NCBI GenBank assembly: GCA_964526785.1
Contig: CAZGMJ010000017.1
Span: 1-64,000 of the forward strand
Source of the DNA: CAZGMJ01 sp964526785
GTDB lineage: Bacteria > Planctomycetota > Phycisphaerae > Sedimentisphaerales > Anaerobacaceae
Reading direction: 5' to 3'
Length of the DNA: 64,000 nt
In this document: piece after piece, positions 26,581 through 35,334 of the stretch
Position numbering within the stretch: position 1 is the first letter of the stretch
Layout of the letters: each line of letters begins with the position of its first letter
Notes under the pieces: generated by a model
Seen by the model: only the letters and a program-made list of their open reading frames with translations
Database searches by the model: none
What the model was told of the DNA's origin: nothing
Program-made: the position numbers and the translations under genes

Positions 26581-26928
26581 TCATTTTCCACCGGCTTTCT
26601 TCATGCTCGCGATTTCCCAGGATCGCCGGGCCCACTCGGCCAGTATCCTGCGATCTTCGAGGACGTCCGCAGGCACCTCGTAGTACGACATTACGGTCGT
26701 CTTCCTGCGATTGTCAGGGTACGGATCGAACGGCGATGATCCGGCTTCGACGAAATGCTCACGGTTTGTCTGGCCGACCTTGAGGTACATGACGTCGTCG
26801 GCGATCAGGCCAAACATGAGCCCGTCGTGATAGAGGCCGGCTCCGCCGAACATCTTACGGACCTGCACCCGGCCCAAGTCCGCAAGCTGGTCGGTCACGT
26901 ATTCGACAAATTCGTCCGATATGGCCAT
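26581..26928 (-). CDS. TfoX N-terminal domain protein
   Basis: The 115-residue cytosolic protein matches the TfoX N-terminal domain: VRKMFGGAGLYHDGLMFGLIADDVMYLKV followed by FVEAGSSPF and MSYYEVP. Full-length TfoX/Sxy is a competence co-regulator with a second C-terminal domain. Stand-alone N-terminal versions like this are common and of unknown function. An AGGAG site supports the ATG at 26928 over the in-frame GTG at 26943. It lies beside tRNA-Leu on the same strand but is probably separate. Confidence 0.85.
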   Translation of the reverse strand: MAISDEFVEYVTDQLADLGRVQVRKMFGGAGLYHDGLMFGLIADDVMYLKVGQTNREHFVEAGSSPFDPYPDNRRKTTVMSYYEVPADVLEDRRILAEWARRSWEIASMKKAGGK

Positions 26929-27061
26929 GGGCGAACTCCTCACGCGCCAGGGCGCTCACTGGCGGCGTCAATTCAGCAATGCTCTATTGGGAACGGAAAC
27001 GCTCCATCACTTCAAATATCGTAAGCGCAAGCAATGATAATGACGAATGGGAAAAGGTGAA

Positions 27062-27145
27062 TGCCCGGGACTGGAGTCGAACCAGCACGACCCGAAGGTC
27101 ACTAGCCCCTCAAGCTAGCGCGTCTGCCTATTCCGCCACCCGGGC
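27062..27145 (-). tRNA. tRNA-Leu (anticodon GAG)
   Basis: Read on the minus strand, GCCCGGG pairs with CCCGGGC (7-bp acceptor stem). The anticodon stem CTAGC/GCTAG encloses the loop TTGAGGG with anticodon GAG, which reads CUC/CUU leucine codons. A long variable arm (TGACCTTCGGGTCGT) marks it as a class II tRNA, and the T-arm is GCTGGTTCGACTCCAGT. Length is 84 bases with discriminator A. The CCA end is not encoded and must be added. Confidence 0.95.
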
Positions 27146-27160
27146 GGGTAAGAAAGGCAG

Positions 27161-27189
27161 ATTATTTACCATCGGCGGGCGGCTGTCAA
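27161..27189 (-). promoter_or_regulatory. Strong promoter of the tRNA-Leu gene
   Basis: Minus strand: consensus TTGACA (-35, 27184-27189), 17-bp spacer, AATAAT (-10, 27161-27166), with transcription starting about 9 bases before the mature tRNA 5' end. Confidence 0.7.
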
Positions 27190-27254
27190 CTGTAAATCGC
27201 AGATTCGGGGCCAAAGACGGGCCGGCAGGCGGGGTACGGGGTCAGTCGCAGCGT

Positions 27255-27941
27255 TCATACGCCCCGCTTCTTATCCCAGAGGAGAATATGCAGGCGCTGG
27301 CAGAAGGCCAAGTCCGTACTTGTGCAGAGCTGCGCGACCATCTGGGATTTATCGAGCAATTCCCGGCGAGTCTCGGCCTGGGGCATCAGCATTACGGCAG
27401 CGGGATCGATATGGGCGAGATCAGCCAACAGTTGTGTGATCTCACCCAGATCTTCAGCAGAATCGATGACGAACTTGAGTTGATAGTCGTAGGAGGCGAT
27501 CAACCGGCGCAGCACAGGCAAATTGATACGCCGCAATTCGTGCAGACGGGCGACCTTCGGGTCATCCGGCGTGGAGTTGCGCATCTTGGGGCTGATGCTC
27601 ATCAGATCGCACTCAAGATCGTGCGGATCGGCTATGCCAGCGGTTTCGATGGTTATGTGCTTACCGGCAGCCCTCAGTCGTCTGCAGAAGTCGGCGAGAT
27701 CGGCGTGTACAAGAGGTTCGCCGCCGGTTATTACGACGTATCGACACGCCCACTGATCCACGGACCGGATCAGTTCCGGGACTTCGTATTGGCGGCCGGC
27801 GCTGTCGCTCCAGGCATAGCGGGTGTCGCACCAGCGACAACGCAGCGGACAACCCGCCAGACGAACAAAGACGCTCGGCACGCCCGCGAGACGTCCCTCG
27901 CCCTGCAACGAATGGAAGATTTCAACGACACTTAGCGGCAT
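27255..27941 (-). CDS. queE: 7-carboxy-7-deazaguanine synthase, radical SAM
   Basis: QueE converts 6-carboxytetrahydropterin to 7-carboxy-7-deazaguanine in queuosine (preQ0) synthesis. The 228-residue product starts with EIFHSLQGEGRLAG, the QueE substrate-binding signature. It has the radical-SAM cluster site C31-PLR-C35-RW-C38, then the SAM-binding ITGGEPL. The C-terminal MPQAET segment is also typical. It acts in the cytosol with a [4Fe-4S] cluster and Mg2+. It is not in an operon with other queuosine genes here, but queF lies about 1.2 kb away on the opposite strand. QueC and QueD are not in the window. Confidence 0.93.
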   Translation of the reverse strand: MPLSVVEIFHSLQGEGRLAGVPSVFVRLAGCPLRCRWCDTRYAWSDSAGRQYEVPELIRSVDQWACRYVVITGGEPLVHADLADFCRRLRAAGKHITIETAGIADPHDLECDLMSISPKMRNSTPDDPKVARLHELRRINLPVLRRLIASYDYQLKFVIDSAEDLGEITQLLADLAHIDPAAVMLMPQAETRRELLDKSQMVAQLCTSTDLAFCQRLHILLWDKKRGV

Positions 27942-28126
27942 AAGTATTCAATCAGACGAGCATGACAACAACAGGAGTTGGCCCGCGGACAAACCACCAT
28001 CCAGGGAGATATTGCAACTCCTTGATTCGGACTCATTGGCCCTGCGACTGGCGCCAAGACGATATAACATGCAGCGATCCTCAGTTAACCGGCCTGCGCA
28101 AGCGGCAAGCGCGATCGACCAACGCT

Positions 28127-28696
28127 CTACGGGAGTACGACCTCAATACCATTGATCTCAGGATTTTGAACTTTCGGTTCAAAACTTATGACCAGACGCC
28201 CCCCTACCACTTCGACGCGTTTCAGCTCCTTTACGATTGGCTTGTACAATCCACCGCCATCTGTGTATGGGTCGAAGTCTTCGAGTACGGTGCGACCGTT
28301 TATCGCGACGGAGAAGACGCGCATGCCCGGTCCGGTTATTCCTTCGTACGTCTCGGCGAAGTGCAGACGAACGGTGTACCTGCCGTCGGGGATTTTGAAG
28401 TGGTAGGCGGACATGTTGTAGCGTTCGGTGCGATACACTTCGGGGCAGGACGTATTGGGAATCCGTATGTCGCCACGGTCGACGGTCAGTCCGTCAACGG
28501 CCCCCCAAGCCCGGCCTTCTTCGAGGTATTGGTCGGCCAACCATTGCCTGCCGGACTCATCCACGTACTCGCGCTTGGATGCACAATTAACCCGCAAGAC
28601 GAATCGCGGCCCGCCAAACGGCAGTACGCCGCAACCCGAACAGGCCAACACGCATGCCACGAAGGCGGTCAAGACTGCATATCTTCGTTCGATCAT
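28127..28696 (-). CDS. Malectin-like domain lipoprotein
   Basis: The ~189-residue protein has a lipobox (LACSGC, Cys22), so it is a membrane-attached exported lipoprotein. A single beta-sandwich domain follows with the malectin pattern: FVLRVNCAS start, WLADQYLEEG, YRTERYNMSAYHFKIPDGRYTVRLHFAE and the FSVAINGRTVLEDFD strand. Malectin-type domains bind glucose-containing oligosaccharides and are common as add-on modules in polysaccharide-degrading bacteria; this one is free-standing. It probably captures carbohydrate at the cell surface. ATG 28705 (MPTMIERR) is an equally possible start. Confidence 0.78.
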   Translation of the reverse strand: MIERRYAVLTAFVACVLACSGCGVLPFGGPRFVLRVNCASKREYVDESGRQWLADQYLEEGRAWGAVDGLTVDRGDIRIPNTSCPEVYRTERYNMSAYHFKIPDGRYTVRLHFAETYEGITGPGMRVFSVAINGRTVLEDFDPYTDGGGLYKPIVKELKRVEVVGGRLVISFEPKVQNPEINGIEVVLP

Positions 28697-29104
28697 CGTT
28701 GGCATCCTTTCCTGAGAAAGCGGGATCAAGCGAACGGCCTCTCATCCCGGCTGCGAATGATTGCCCGTATCTATATGTACATATGCACTCGGCCGGTCCT
28801 GTTCGACCACGGCGCCGACTGACATGCAGAGTCGGGCACAGAGCCATAGGAGGCATCCTGGACGCTCACTTCTTTGCGCACGTATTGAAGCATCATTCAT
28901 GCCTATACCATTTCATCGCGGGCGGCCGCGTCCATTCCATGACAGCAACGATTGTAGTCGACCAACGCGGGCATGTCAAAGCATCCAATGCACCGGAAGA
29001 ATGCCGAGCATCATAAGTATCCAGCGTCGACAAACGCTTGTCAGACCAGGCCAGAACGGCTATACTGTGCGGGTGTCAGGAAACTTTTGGCTAACGAGTG
29101 AACG
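28697..29104. other. Divergent intergenic region, malectin lipoprotein / queF
   Basis: No gene is supported in these 408 bases. The queF promoter occupies 29038-29066. I saw no preQ1 riboswitch signature before queF. Confidence 0.45.
29038..29066 (+). promoter_or_regulatory. Probable promoter of the queF operon
   Basis: TTGTCA (-35, 29038-29043), 17-bp spacer, TATACT (-10, 29061-29066). The leader is only about 30 nt. Confidence 0.6.
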
Positions 29105-29458
29105 GTGGAAATAGAAGTATTTGACAATCCGCAACCGCAGCGAGACTATACGATTCGGATCGACTGTCCGGAATTCACCAGCGTATGTCCGCGGACGGGG
29201 CAGCCGGATTTCGGACGGATCGTTATCGAATACGGACCCGATCAATCGTGCATGGAACTGAAAAGTCTGAAGTTCTACCTGCAGGGTTATCGCAACAAGG
29301 GCATTTTCTACGAGGCGCTGACCAACGACATTCTGAACGATCTCAGCGCAGCGTGCAGACCGCGGTGGATGAAGATTACGTCGAGTTTCAGTCCTCGCGG
29401 CGGCATTACCACGGAGGTTACCGCCGAATACTCGGCCGAGAAAGAGTCTCGATCCTGA
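29105..29458 (+). CDS. queF: NADPH-dependent 7-cyano-7-deazaguanine reductase
   Basis: QueF reduces preQ0 to preQ1 in queuosine synthesis. The 117-residue product is the short one-domain type. It has the catalytic cysteine in TSVCPRTGQPDF (Cys28, with Asp35 as the acid) and the NADPH-binding signature MELKSLKFYLQGYRNKGIF with the substrate-binding Glu. Translation starts at a GTG; no ATG is available before the conserved region. An 11-base gap to the following zinc-ribbon gene suggests co-transcription. Confidence 0.93.
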   Translation: MEIEVFDNPQPQRDYTIRIDCPEFTSVCPRTGQPDFGRIVIEYGPDQSCMELKSLKFYLQGYRNKGIFYEALTNDILNDLSAACRPRWMKITSSFSPRGGITTEVTAEYSAEKESRS

Positions 29459-29469
29459 AAGGTGACATA

Positions 29470-29973
29470 ATGGCTATCGTATTTCACTGTGAGCACTGCA
29501 ATCGAAAGATCGAAGCCGCTGACACCGCAGGCGGAAAATGGGGCAAATGTCCCGCCTGTCACAATAAGATCTACGTGCCAAATCTCAAAGCCGATGGAGA
29601 TCTCAAACTTGCACCAATCGATGAAAGCGAAGAGGAGAGGAAGAAACGTCTGATGGCCGAGACCTTCGAGTTGACGCAGGACATTCTTCAGGAGAGGGAC
29701 ATACCCGAGAACCTCGGAAGTTCGCCGACCGTAGCACCGGACGTAGACGAGAAAGATCTCGACAAGCTGATTGTCCGGTACCTGCGCCAAATGGCCGACG
29801 GCAAACTCGAGCAGGCAAAGGTGACGGCCAAGGCCATCAAACCCCACAGCAAGAAGGCGACTGACATTATCGACCGCATCGCCGTCTCTGAAATGCCTCA
29901 ACCCGAGTTGGCGGATATCCCGCAGCACACGCTCTCCGGCTTCATTCGGTCCCTCCGCTCGGACATAAGTTGA
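29470..29973 (+). CDS. Small zinc-ribbon protein of unknown function
   Basis: The 167-residue cytosolic protein has an N-terminal zinc ribbon (Cys7-x2-Cys10 and Cys27-x2-Cys30, the latter in GKCPAC), as in other MJ0042-like ribbons. A charged helical region (about 45-75) and a helical C-terminus (about 90-165) follow. It has no recognisable enzyme motif. It follows queF in the same transcription unit, but nothing in the sequence ties it to queuosine. The ATG at 29470 is chosen because the ribbon begins right after it and a GGTGA sequence precedes it. Confidence 0.7.
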   Translation: MAIVFHCEHCNRKIEAADTAGGKWGKCPACHNKIYVPNLKADGDLKLAPIDESEEERKKRLMAETFELTQDILQERDIPENLGSSPTVAPDVDEKDLDKLIVRYLRQMADGKLEQAKVTAKAIKPHSKKATDIIDRIAVSEMPQPELADIPQHTLSGFIRSLRSDIS

Positions 29974-30085
29974 GGGACTAAACAGAAGCGCACCAGGCGA
30001 TACCGATAAACACCACACCGGCGGCTTCTCCAAGATCGCTCTTTTCGGACCACCCCCTATGTTCGTACAGAGGCGCCGGCCGCGT

Positions 30086-30113
30086 TTGGCACCTGCCCGT
30101 CCTTTCATATACT
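30086..30113 (+). promoter_or_regulatory. Probable promoter of the glycogen-synthase-like gene
   Basis: TTGGCA (-35, 30086-30091), 16-bp spacer, TATACT (-10, 30108-30113), about 60 bases before the start codon. Confidence 0.6.
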
Positions 30114-30175
30114 TTCAATAGAGCATATCTTCAACTCGGACATAAGCACAGCACGACTTGGAAGGAAACGAAACG

Positions 30176-31942
30176 ATGGCCAGAGAGAAAACTGTAGTCC
30201 ACGTCACCCACGAAGCAGTCGCCAAAGTCGGCGGTATCGGTGCTGTTTTGCACGGATTCTTCACATCCGCGTCCTACCTCGAAGCTGTCGAGCGGTCCAT
30301 TCTTGTCGGCCCGCTGTTCACCACTGAAGGGGATGTCGGGCAACGTCTCGGCGAAGAAGGAGAGGTGCTGTACTCTTCGGTCGACGGGATGATTACGCCG
30401 CAGTACGCGCCGGCATTTCAGCGAATCGAGCAGTTGTACAATACGGGGATTGTATACGGCCGCAGGACTTTTTACGATCCCAAGACCGGCATCAAGAGTT
30501 CGCCGGAGGTTCTGCTGTTCGACGTTCGACACATGAACCGTCACGTGCTGAATGACTTTAAACGCCGACTCTACGAGGAGTTCGGCGTCCGCAGTCATCT
30601 TTTCGAGCATCTGTGGGAATTCGAGCAATACGTACGCGTTGCGCCTCCCGCCATTGAAGCGCTCAAGGCCATCGACGCCGCATCGGAATGCACAACGGTC
30701 ATCTCGCATGAATTCATGGGAATGCCCACCGCCCTGGCGGCCATCCTCGATGCCTGTCCCTTCCGAACGGCGTTTCACGCCCATGAAGTAGCCACGATGC
30801 GGCGAATCGTGGAAGAGCATCCGGGGCACGACACAATGTTCTACAACGTCATGCAGAGAGCCCACGAGAGCGGGTTGAGCGTCGGGGACGTGTTCGGGGA
30901 CCAGAGTTCCTATTTCAAGCACGAACTGGTTGAGGCATCCAAGCACTGCAACCACATCTACGCCGTCGGCGACTATGTGGTCGACGAGATGCGATTCCTT
31001 GCGCCGGAATTTGAGACAGCGGGCATCGACATCGTCTATAACGGGATCCCAAGCTACCAGACGGACGTCCAAGAGAAGATCGCGTCCAAACAGCGGCTGC
31101 AGGAGTACTGCGAGAACCTGCTGGGGTATCGGCCGGACTTCGTATTCACACACGTAACGCGTCTGGTGCGCAGCAAAGGGCTGTGGCGTGATTTGCGGGT
31201 CCTGTACAACATGGAGCGGGAATTTCGCACGCAAGGCAAGACGGGCGTGCTCTTTCTCCTGAGCACCGAAGTCTCACAGCGTCCGACGAACGACATCTAC
31301 CACATGGAGTCCGCGTACGACTGGCCGGTGGGCCATCGCGAGGGTTGGCCCGATCTGTCCGGCGGCGAAGCGGATTTCTACACGGCGATACAACAGTTCA
31401 ACGCCCGAACGCGCAACATCAAGGCCGTGTTCATCAACCAGTTCGGGTTCAGCCGGCGGCATTGCGGGATGCGCATGCCTCGGGATATGGAGTTTATGGA
31501 CATTCGCCGGGGCAGCGACGTCGAATTCGGTCAGAGCATTTACGAACCGTTCGGAATCGCGCAACTCGAACCGCTCACCTTCGGCGGTATCTGCGTCATC
31601 AGCAGCGTGTGCGGCTGCTACGGTTTCCTTCAAGACGTAACGGGCGGGCAGGAGATCAAGAACGTGATCGTGGCCGACTACACCAATCTGCACGCCGAAG
31701 ACTACGTCGACATCGAAGACATGTTGCTGATAGATCGCACCACACGCGATCGTATTGAGATCAGCGAGGCCGAGAAGGTTGCGATGCAGATATGTTCGCG
31801 ACTGCCGAAGAATGAGGCTGAGGTTGAAGCGATGGCCGAGACTGGCTGGCATCTCGCACAGAACATGAGCTGGAACGCCGTAGTTGAGAACTACCTGCTT
31901 GAGAGTCTCGTCGGCAGTCCTCATCCCGTGCGAATTCCGTAA
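30176..31942 (+). CDS. Glycogen/starch-synthase-like GT-B glycosyltransferase
   Basis: The 588-residue cytosolic protein has the glycogen-synthase-like start: a VVHVTHEAVAKVGGIGAVLHGF segment with the K-x-G-G donor/acceptor loop. It has FHAHEVATMRR in the middle and the C-terminal E-X7-E donor motif EPFGIAQLE followed by PLTFGGICVIS. It is longer than bacterial GlgA (about 480 aa), with an insertion around residues 220-330 and a different C-terminus, so it forms a divergent branch. A role in storage-glucan or related alpha-glucan synthesis is likely but not certain. The ATG at 30176 follows GGAAGG; a TTG six codons upstream is less likely. Confidence 0.75.
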   Translation: MAREKTVVHVTHEAVAKVGGIGAVLHGFFTSASYLEAVERSILVGPLFTTEGDVGQRLGEEGEVLYSSVDGMITPQYAPAFQRIEQLYNTGIVYGRRTFYDPKTGIKSSPEVLLFDVRHMNRHVLNDFKRRLYEEFGVRSHLFEHLWEFEQYVRVAPPAIEALKAIDAASECTTVISHEFMGMPTALAAILDACPFRTAFHAHEVATMRRIVEEHPGHDTMFYNVMQRAHESGLSVGDVFGDQSSYFKHELVEASKHCNHIYAVGDYVVDEMRFLAPEFETAGIDIVYNGIPSYQTDVQEKIASKQRLQEYCENLLGYRPDFVFTHVTRLVRSKGLWRDLRVLYNMEREFRTQGKTGVLFLLSTEVSQRPTNDIYHMESAYDWPVGHREGWPDLSGGEADFYTAIQQFNARTRNIKAVFINQFGFSRRHCGMRMPRDMEFMDIRRGSDVEFGQSIYEPFGIAQLEPLTFGGICVISSVCGCYGFLQDVTGGQEIKNVIVADYTNLHAEDYVDIEDMLLIDRTTRDRIEISEAEKVAMQICSRLPKNEAEVEAMAETGWHLAQNMSWNAVVENYLLESLVGSPHPVRIP

Positions 31943-31983
31943 CCGCCCACACTTTGAGGCACATCCGCTCTCACGTAAAAAAC

Positions 31984-32014
31984 GCCGAGGACCGTCTTGA
32001 CGGTTCGCGTCGGC
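31984..32014 (-). terminator. Hairpin with minus-strand U-run, possible terminator
   Basis: The outer arms GCCGA/TCGGC and inner arms ACCGT/ACGGT form a hairpin. On the minus strand it is followed by six T residues (31977-31982). It lies between two plus-strand genes, so it would stop antisense transcription entering from the coaE side; on the plus strand it has no T-run. Confidence 0.3.
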
Positions 32015-32033
32015 AGACGTATGATTCGAGGGC

Positions 32034-32654
32034 GTGCAGACAAGTCCCAAACATAAATGCGTCATAGGAATTCTGGGCGGCATCGGCTCGGGCAAGAGTA
32101 CTGTGGCCGAGGCATTCGGACGGTTGGGCTGCAGGGTCATAGACGCCGACGCCATCGCTCACCAGATGTTGGAAAGACCCGATGTCATCCGTCAAATCAC
32201 CGCGATGCTCGGCGGAGACATCCGTGACGACGCAGGTGGAATCGACCGCGCGAAAGTCGCCGAGATTGTGTTCAACGCTCCCGACACGCTGGCACATCTG
32301 AACCAGATTCTCCATCCCCTGGTTCTCGATGTGGTGCAGCGAAGAATCGAACGGTATCAGGCAGACCCGCATTGCAAAGCGATTGTCCTCGACATACCGC
32401 TGCTGGTGGAAGTAGGATGGGCCTCTCGATGCGATATGCTTGTTTTTGTGGACTGTGACGAAGAAAAAAGACTCGAAAGAGCGTCGAAACAGCGATTTTT
32501 GAGCGAAGAACAGGCGAAAATACGAGAAAATTTTCAGAATTCGCTGGACAGCAAGCGCAGGCTCGCCGATAATATCATAGAGAACAATTCTGACTTCTCG
32601 TCATTGGTCAGGCAAGTCGCTGCTATCTTCTCTGAAGTTTTAGATAATGGTTAA
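32034..32654 (+). CDS. coaE: Dephospho-CoA kinase
   Basis: CoaE phosphorylates the ribose 3'-OH of dephospho-CoA, the last step of coenzyme A synthesis. The 206-residue product has the P-loop GGIGSGKST at residues 15-23 and DADAIAHQM (the catalytic Asp of the CoA-binding loop). ILHPLV and VLDIPLLVEVGW are family signatures, and FVDCDEEKRLERASKQR is the lid region. Translation starts at GTG. A hairpin (32672-32694) lies between it and rho. Confidence 0.94.
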   Translation: MQTSPKHKCVIGILGGIGSGKSTVAEAFGRLGCRVIDADAIAHQMLERPDVIRQITAMLGGDIRDDAGGIDRAKVAEIVFNAPDTLAHLNQILHPLVLDVVQRRIERYQADPHCKAIVLDIPLLVEVGWASRCDMLVFVDCDEEKRLERASKQRFLSEEQAKIRENFQNSLDSKRRLADNIIENNSDFSSLVRQVAAIFSEVLDNG

Positions 32655-32826
32655 ACGGGGTTTACGGTAAGAAACTCCTGTTGCGGGAGTGTTTGCGAAG
32701 CGCATCTAATCAGGGTTCGAGAGCCACAACCCCCTTCCTGCCAAACCGCTACAAAACGATTACATAAGGTTTTGCAGTCACGTTCTTTCCCAGGGTGAGA
32801 AGGTTTCTACTAACAATTAAGGAGTT

Positions 32827-34302
32827 ATGATGGCTAAGGCCACAAAGAAAAAGACCACTGCCAAAAAACGCAAGTCGAGTAAGAAGAGGGCTGCGAGCAA
32901 CAACTCAAAGGCGACGGCCGAGAAAGAACCAACGAACGCCACTGAGGTCAACGGCGAAGCGACTGTGGAACAGGACGGCAAGTCTTCCGGCGGTACAGGT
33001 TCGGAATCCACACACGCAAAATATGAGCGGATCAAAAAGGGTAATTTGTACCTGACCGATCTCCAGAAACTAACGGTTGCAGAGCTGCATGAAATAGCCA
33101 AGAAGGAAGGTCTGGCGGAATACAGCGCGCTGAAGAAGCAGGACCTGATCTTCCGTATCCTGAAAGAGCGAATCCGTCAGAGCGGCCTGTTGTACGGCGA
33201 GGGCGTACTGGAAGTGCTGCCCGACGGTTACGGCTTTTTGCGGAATCCGCAATACAACTACCTTTCCTCTTCGGATGATATCTACGTGTCGCCTTCGCAG
33301 ATACGCCGATTCGGTTTGCGTACGGGCAATACCGTCTCCGGGCAGATTCGTCCGCCGAAGGAATCAGAGAAGTACTTCGCGCTGCTGCGCGTCGAAGCGA
33401 TCAACTTCGAGAATCCAGACATGCTGGCGGACAAGGTTGTCTTCAGCGACCTGACACCGCTGCATCCCGAGCAGCGTCTAATTCTGGAGACGGCTGCCGA
33501 AGAGTTGAACATGCGCATCATCGATCTGGTCACACCGGTGGGCAAGGGACAGCGAGGGCTGATCGTGGCACCGCCGCGAACCGGTAAGACGGTTCTTTTG
33601 CAGAAGATGGCCAACGCGGTGTCAACGAACCATCCGGAGGTACGGCTCATCATTCTGTTGATCGATGAGCGGCCGGAGGAAGTGACAGAGATGGAGCGCA
33701 AGACCGCGGACGATGTGGAGGTCATCAGTTCGACGTTCGACGAACCTGCGGCACGTCACTGTCAGGTGGCGGAGATCGTCATTGAGAAGGCGAAACGCAT
33801 GGTGGAGTACGGCGAGGACGTGGTGATCCTGCTGGACTCGATTACGCGTCTGGCCCGTGCGTACAACAGCGAGATGCCGCATTCCGGCCGCATTCTTACA
33901 GGCGGTGTGGACGCGGCGGCGATGCAGATGCCGAAGAAGTTCTTCGGGGCGGCACGTAACGTCGAAGACGGCGGCTCGCTGAGCATTTTCGCCACCGCTT
34001 TGATCGACACCGGATCGAAAATGGACGAAGTCATTTTCGAAGAGTTCAAAGCTACCGGCAATATGGAACTGCATCTGGACAGGCGTCTGGTCGACAGACG
34101 AACATGGCCGGCCATCGACATCAGCCGAAGCGGTACGCGGAAGGAAGAACTGTTGCTCGATCCGAAGGAACTGCAGTTGACCTACCGTCTGCGCCGCGTG
34201 CTGAGCGAACTCAATCCGGTCGAGGCCATCGAACTGCTCAAGAACCGTCTGGCCAAGTGCAACACCAACGTCGAGTTCCTCATGACCATGAGCCTCGACT
34301 AA
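32827..34302 (+). CDS. rho: Transcription termination factor Rho
   Basis: Rho is the hexameric RNA helicase that ends Rho-dependent transcripts. The 491-residue product has a basic Lys/Ala/Ser-rich extension (1-65) before the Rho N-terminal helical domain (about 73-118). The cold-shock-type RNA-binding domain follows (about 121-190, with GYGFLR and DIYVSPSQIRRFGLR). The ATPase core has Walker A APPRTGKT (Lys254), Walker B VVILLDS, then TRLARAYN, and the R-loop near GGVDAAAMQMPKKFFGAARN. N-terminal extensions occur in several high-GC and planctomycete Rho proteins. A GGAG site precedes two adjacent ATGs (32827 and 32830). The 170-base upstream leader contains a small hairpin and could allow autoregulation. 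Confidence 0.97.
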   Translation: MMAKATKKKTTAKKRKSSKKRAASNNSKATAEKEPTNATEVNGEATVEQDGKSSGGTGSESTHAKYERIKKGNLYLTDLQKLTVAELHEIAKKEGLAEYSALKKQDLIFRILKERIRQSGLLYGEGVLEVLPDGYGFLRNPQYNYLSSSDDIYVSPSQIRRFGLRTGNTVSGQIRPPKESEKYFALLRVEAINFENPDMLADKVVFSDLTPLHPEQRLILETAAEELNMRIIDLVTPVGKGQRGLIVAPPRTGKTVLLQKMANAVSTNHPEVRLIILLIDERPEEVTEMERKTADDVEVISSTFDEPAARHCQVAEIVIEKAKRMVEYGEDVVILLDSITRLARAYNSEMPHSGRILTGGVDAAAMQMPKKFFGAARNVEDGGSLSIFATALIDTGSKMDEVIFEEFKATGNMELHLDRRLVDRRTWPAIDISRSGTRKEELLLDPKELQLTYRLRRVLSELNPVEAIELLKNRLAKCNTNVEFLMTMSLD

Positions 34303-34549
34303 AGGACGGATCGATAGCAGCAGGTCACAAACAGAGTTCCATCTCACACTCAGGCTGCGGGTTAGGTCTGCCTGCAGATCGTCGTCAACGGTCGCACAAT
34401 CACCGAGGAGGACGCTGGCGGGATGCATACAGCGGAGATGGTGAGATTCCATTTCGAACCAAAGACGCTTGACAATCGGCGTTTTCTATGGTAAGGGATT
34501 AGCAAAAGGATGACATACGATCGTTAACTGCACAATTTGGAGGAGCAGG

Positions 34550-34816
34550 ATGATGAGAATCGACGTCAAATCCGCTATTTTCGGCTTTATTCTGGGTGCC
34601 TTGCTGCTGATTGTCCTTGGGCTTGGGGCCGTCGTTCGAGACTATGGACCCAAATGGGGATTGATCGTGCCTGCACAGAGCAAAGTTCTGGTGCGAGATG
34701 CCCAGGGGCGGGCCTTTCTGGTGGACACGGAAACGGGCAAAGCCCTTATAGTCGAATACGATCCCAGAAAGACTCCCGGCACCACCGAGCATCTGACCCT
34801 TAGTCCACACGAATAA
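34550..34816 (+). CDS. Small single-pass membrane protein, unknown function
   Basis: The 88-residue protein has one hydrophobic helix (about residues 8-29). A short exported or periplasmic tail of about 58 residues follows, with a beta-hairpin-like LVRDAQGRAFLVDTETGKALIVEYD. The strong ribosome-binding site GGAGGAG and normal codon use support it as real. A consensus TTGACA -35 box lies at 34469-34474 with only a weak -10 (TAAGGG). I do not recognise a family. Confidence 0.6.
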   Translation: MMRIDVKSAIFGFILGALLLIVLGLGAVVRDYGPKWGLIVPAQSKVLVRDAQGRAFLVDTETGKALIVEYDPRKTPGTTEHLTLSPHE

Positions 34817-35334
34817 TCACCGCCGTGTGACCGGCCCTGCAGTCTACGAGAATCCCATAGCATCGGTCCGCGCCGAGTGACCGCGTGCGACGATCCGTGC
34901 AGGGCACGGGCGTCACCCGTATCTCTCCAGGCTACTGCCGGATCATCATGAAATGCGCCACTGCCCCGTCGAGGCCGTGCATTGCAGCGAGCCTTAACGC
35001 GCGGTGAGAATACAGCCATTTGATGCACAAATCCCCTTCCTTTGCGGCGAGGGATTTCCCCCAACTTCACAGGTAATTACCTCGCCATCGGCTTGTATAT
35101 CGAGACAAGACACTGTCGCGAGGCGAAATCCGTACTTTTCGCGGCAGCAATTATGGAGTTGGTCCAAACAAGCACCCGCAATCTTCGTAAAGACGATATG
35201 ATTACCGGGAACTGTGGCCGTGAGCCTGTGAGGTTTATCTTGTACCAACAGTGCAGTGCAATTAGTATGATCCGCAGGGTGGTGGTCGTGGGGCCTGGCA
35301 TTGTTAAAACGGATTTTGGCCGAAGGGACAACTA
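34817..35334. other. Intergenic region upstream of the metal-efflux operon
   Basis: This 518-bp stretch contains the cus promoter near its right end. Several frames of 60-140 codons cross it on both strands, but they overlap each other and show no family signature. A metal-responsive operator would be expected here; I could not identify one by eye. Confidence 0.45.
35240..35268 (+). promoter_or_regulatory. Probable promoter of the CusCBA-type operon
   Basis: TTGTAC (-35, 35240-35245), 17-bp spacer, TAGTAT (-10, 35263-35268), giving a leader of about 60 nt. Confidence 0.5.

Noticed and set aside
32827..32940. Possibility that the Lys/Ala-rich start of rho is a separate small histone-like protein
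   Set aside because: It is in frame with Rho without a break, and N-terminal extensions are known in Rho proteins.
34994..35248. 84-codon minus-strand frame and a 38-codon minus-strand frame ending at 34800 in the space before the metal-efflux operon
   Set aside because: Both lack a family signature, a plausible promoter and conservation evidence. Parts read protein-like (for example ILVDCRAGHTAVI), but that alone is not enough.
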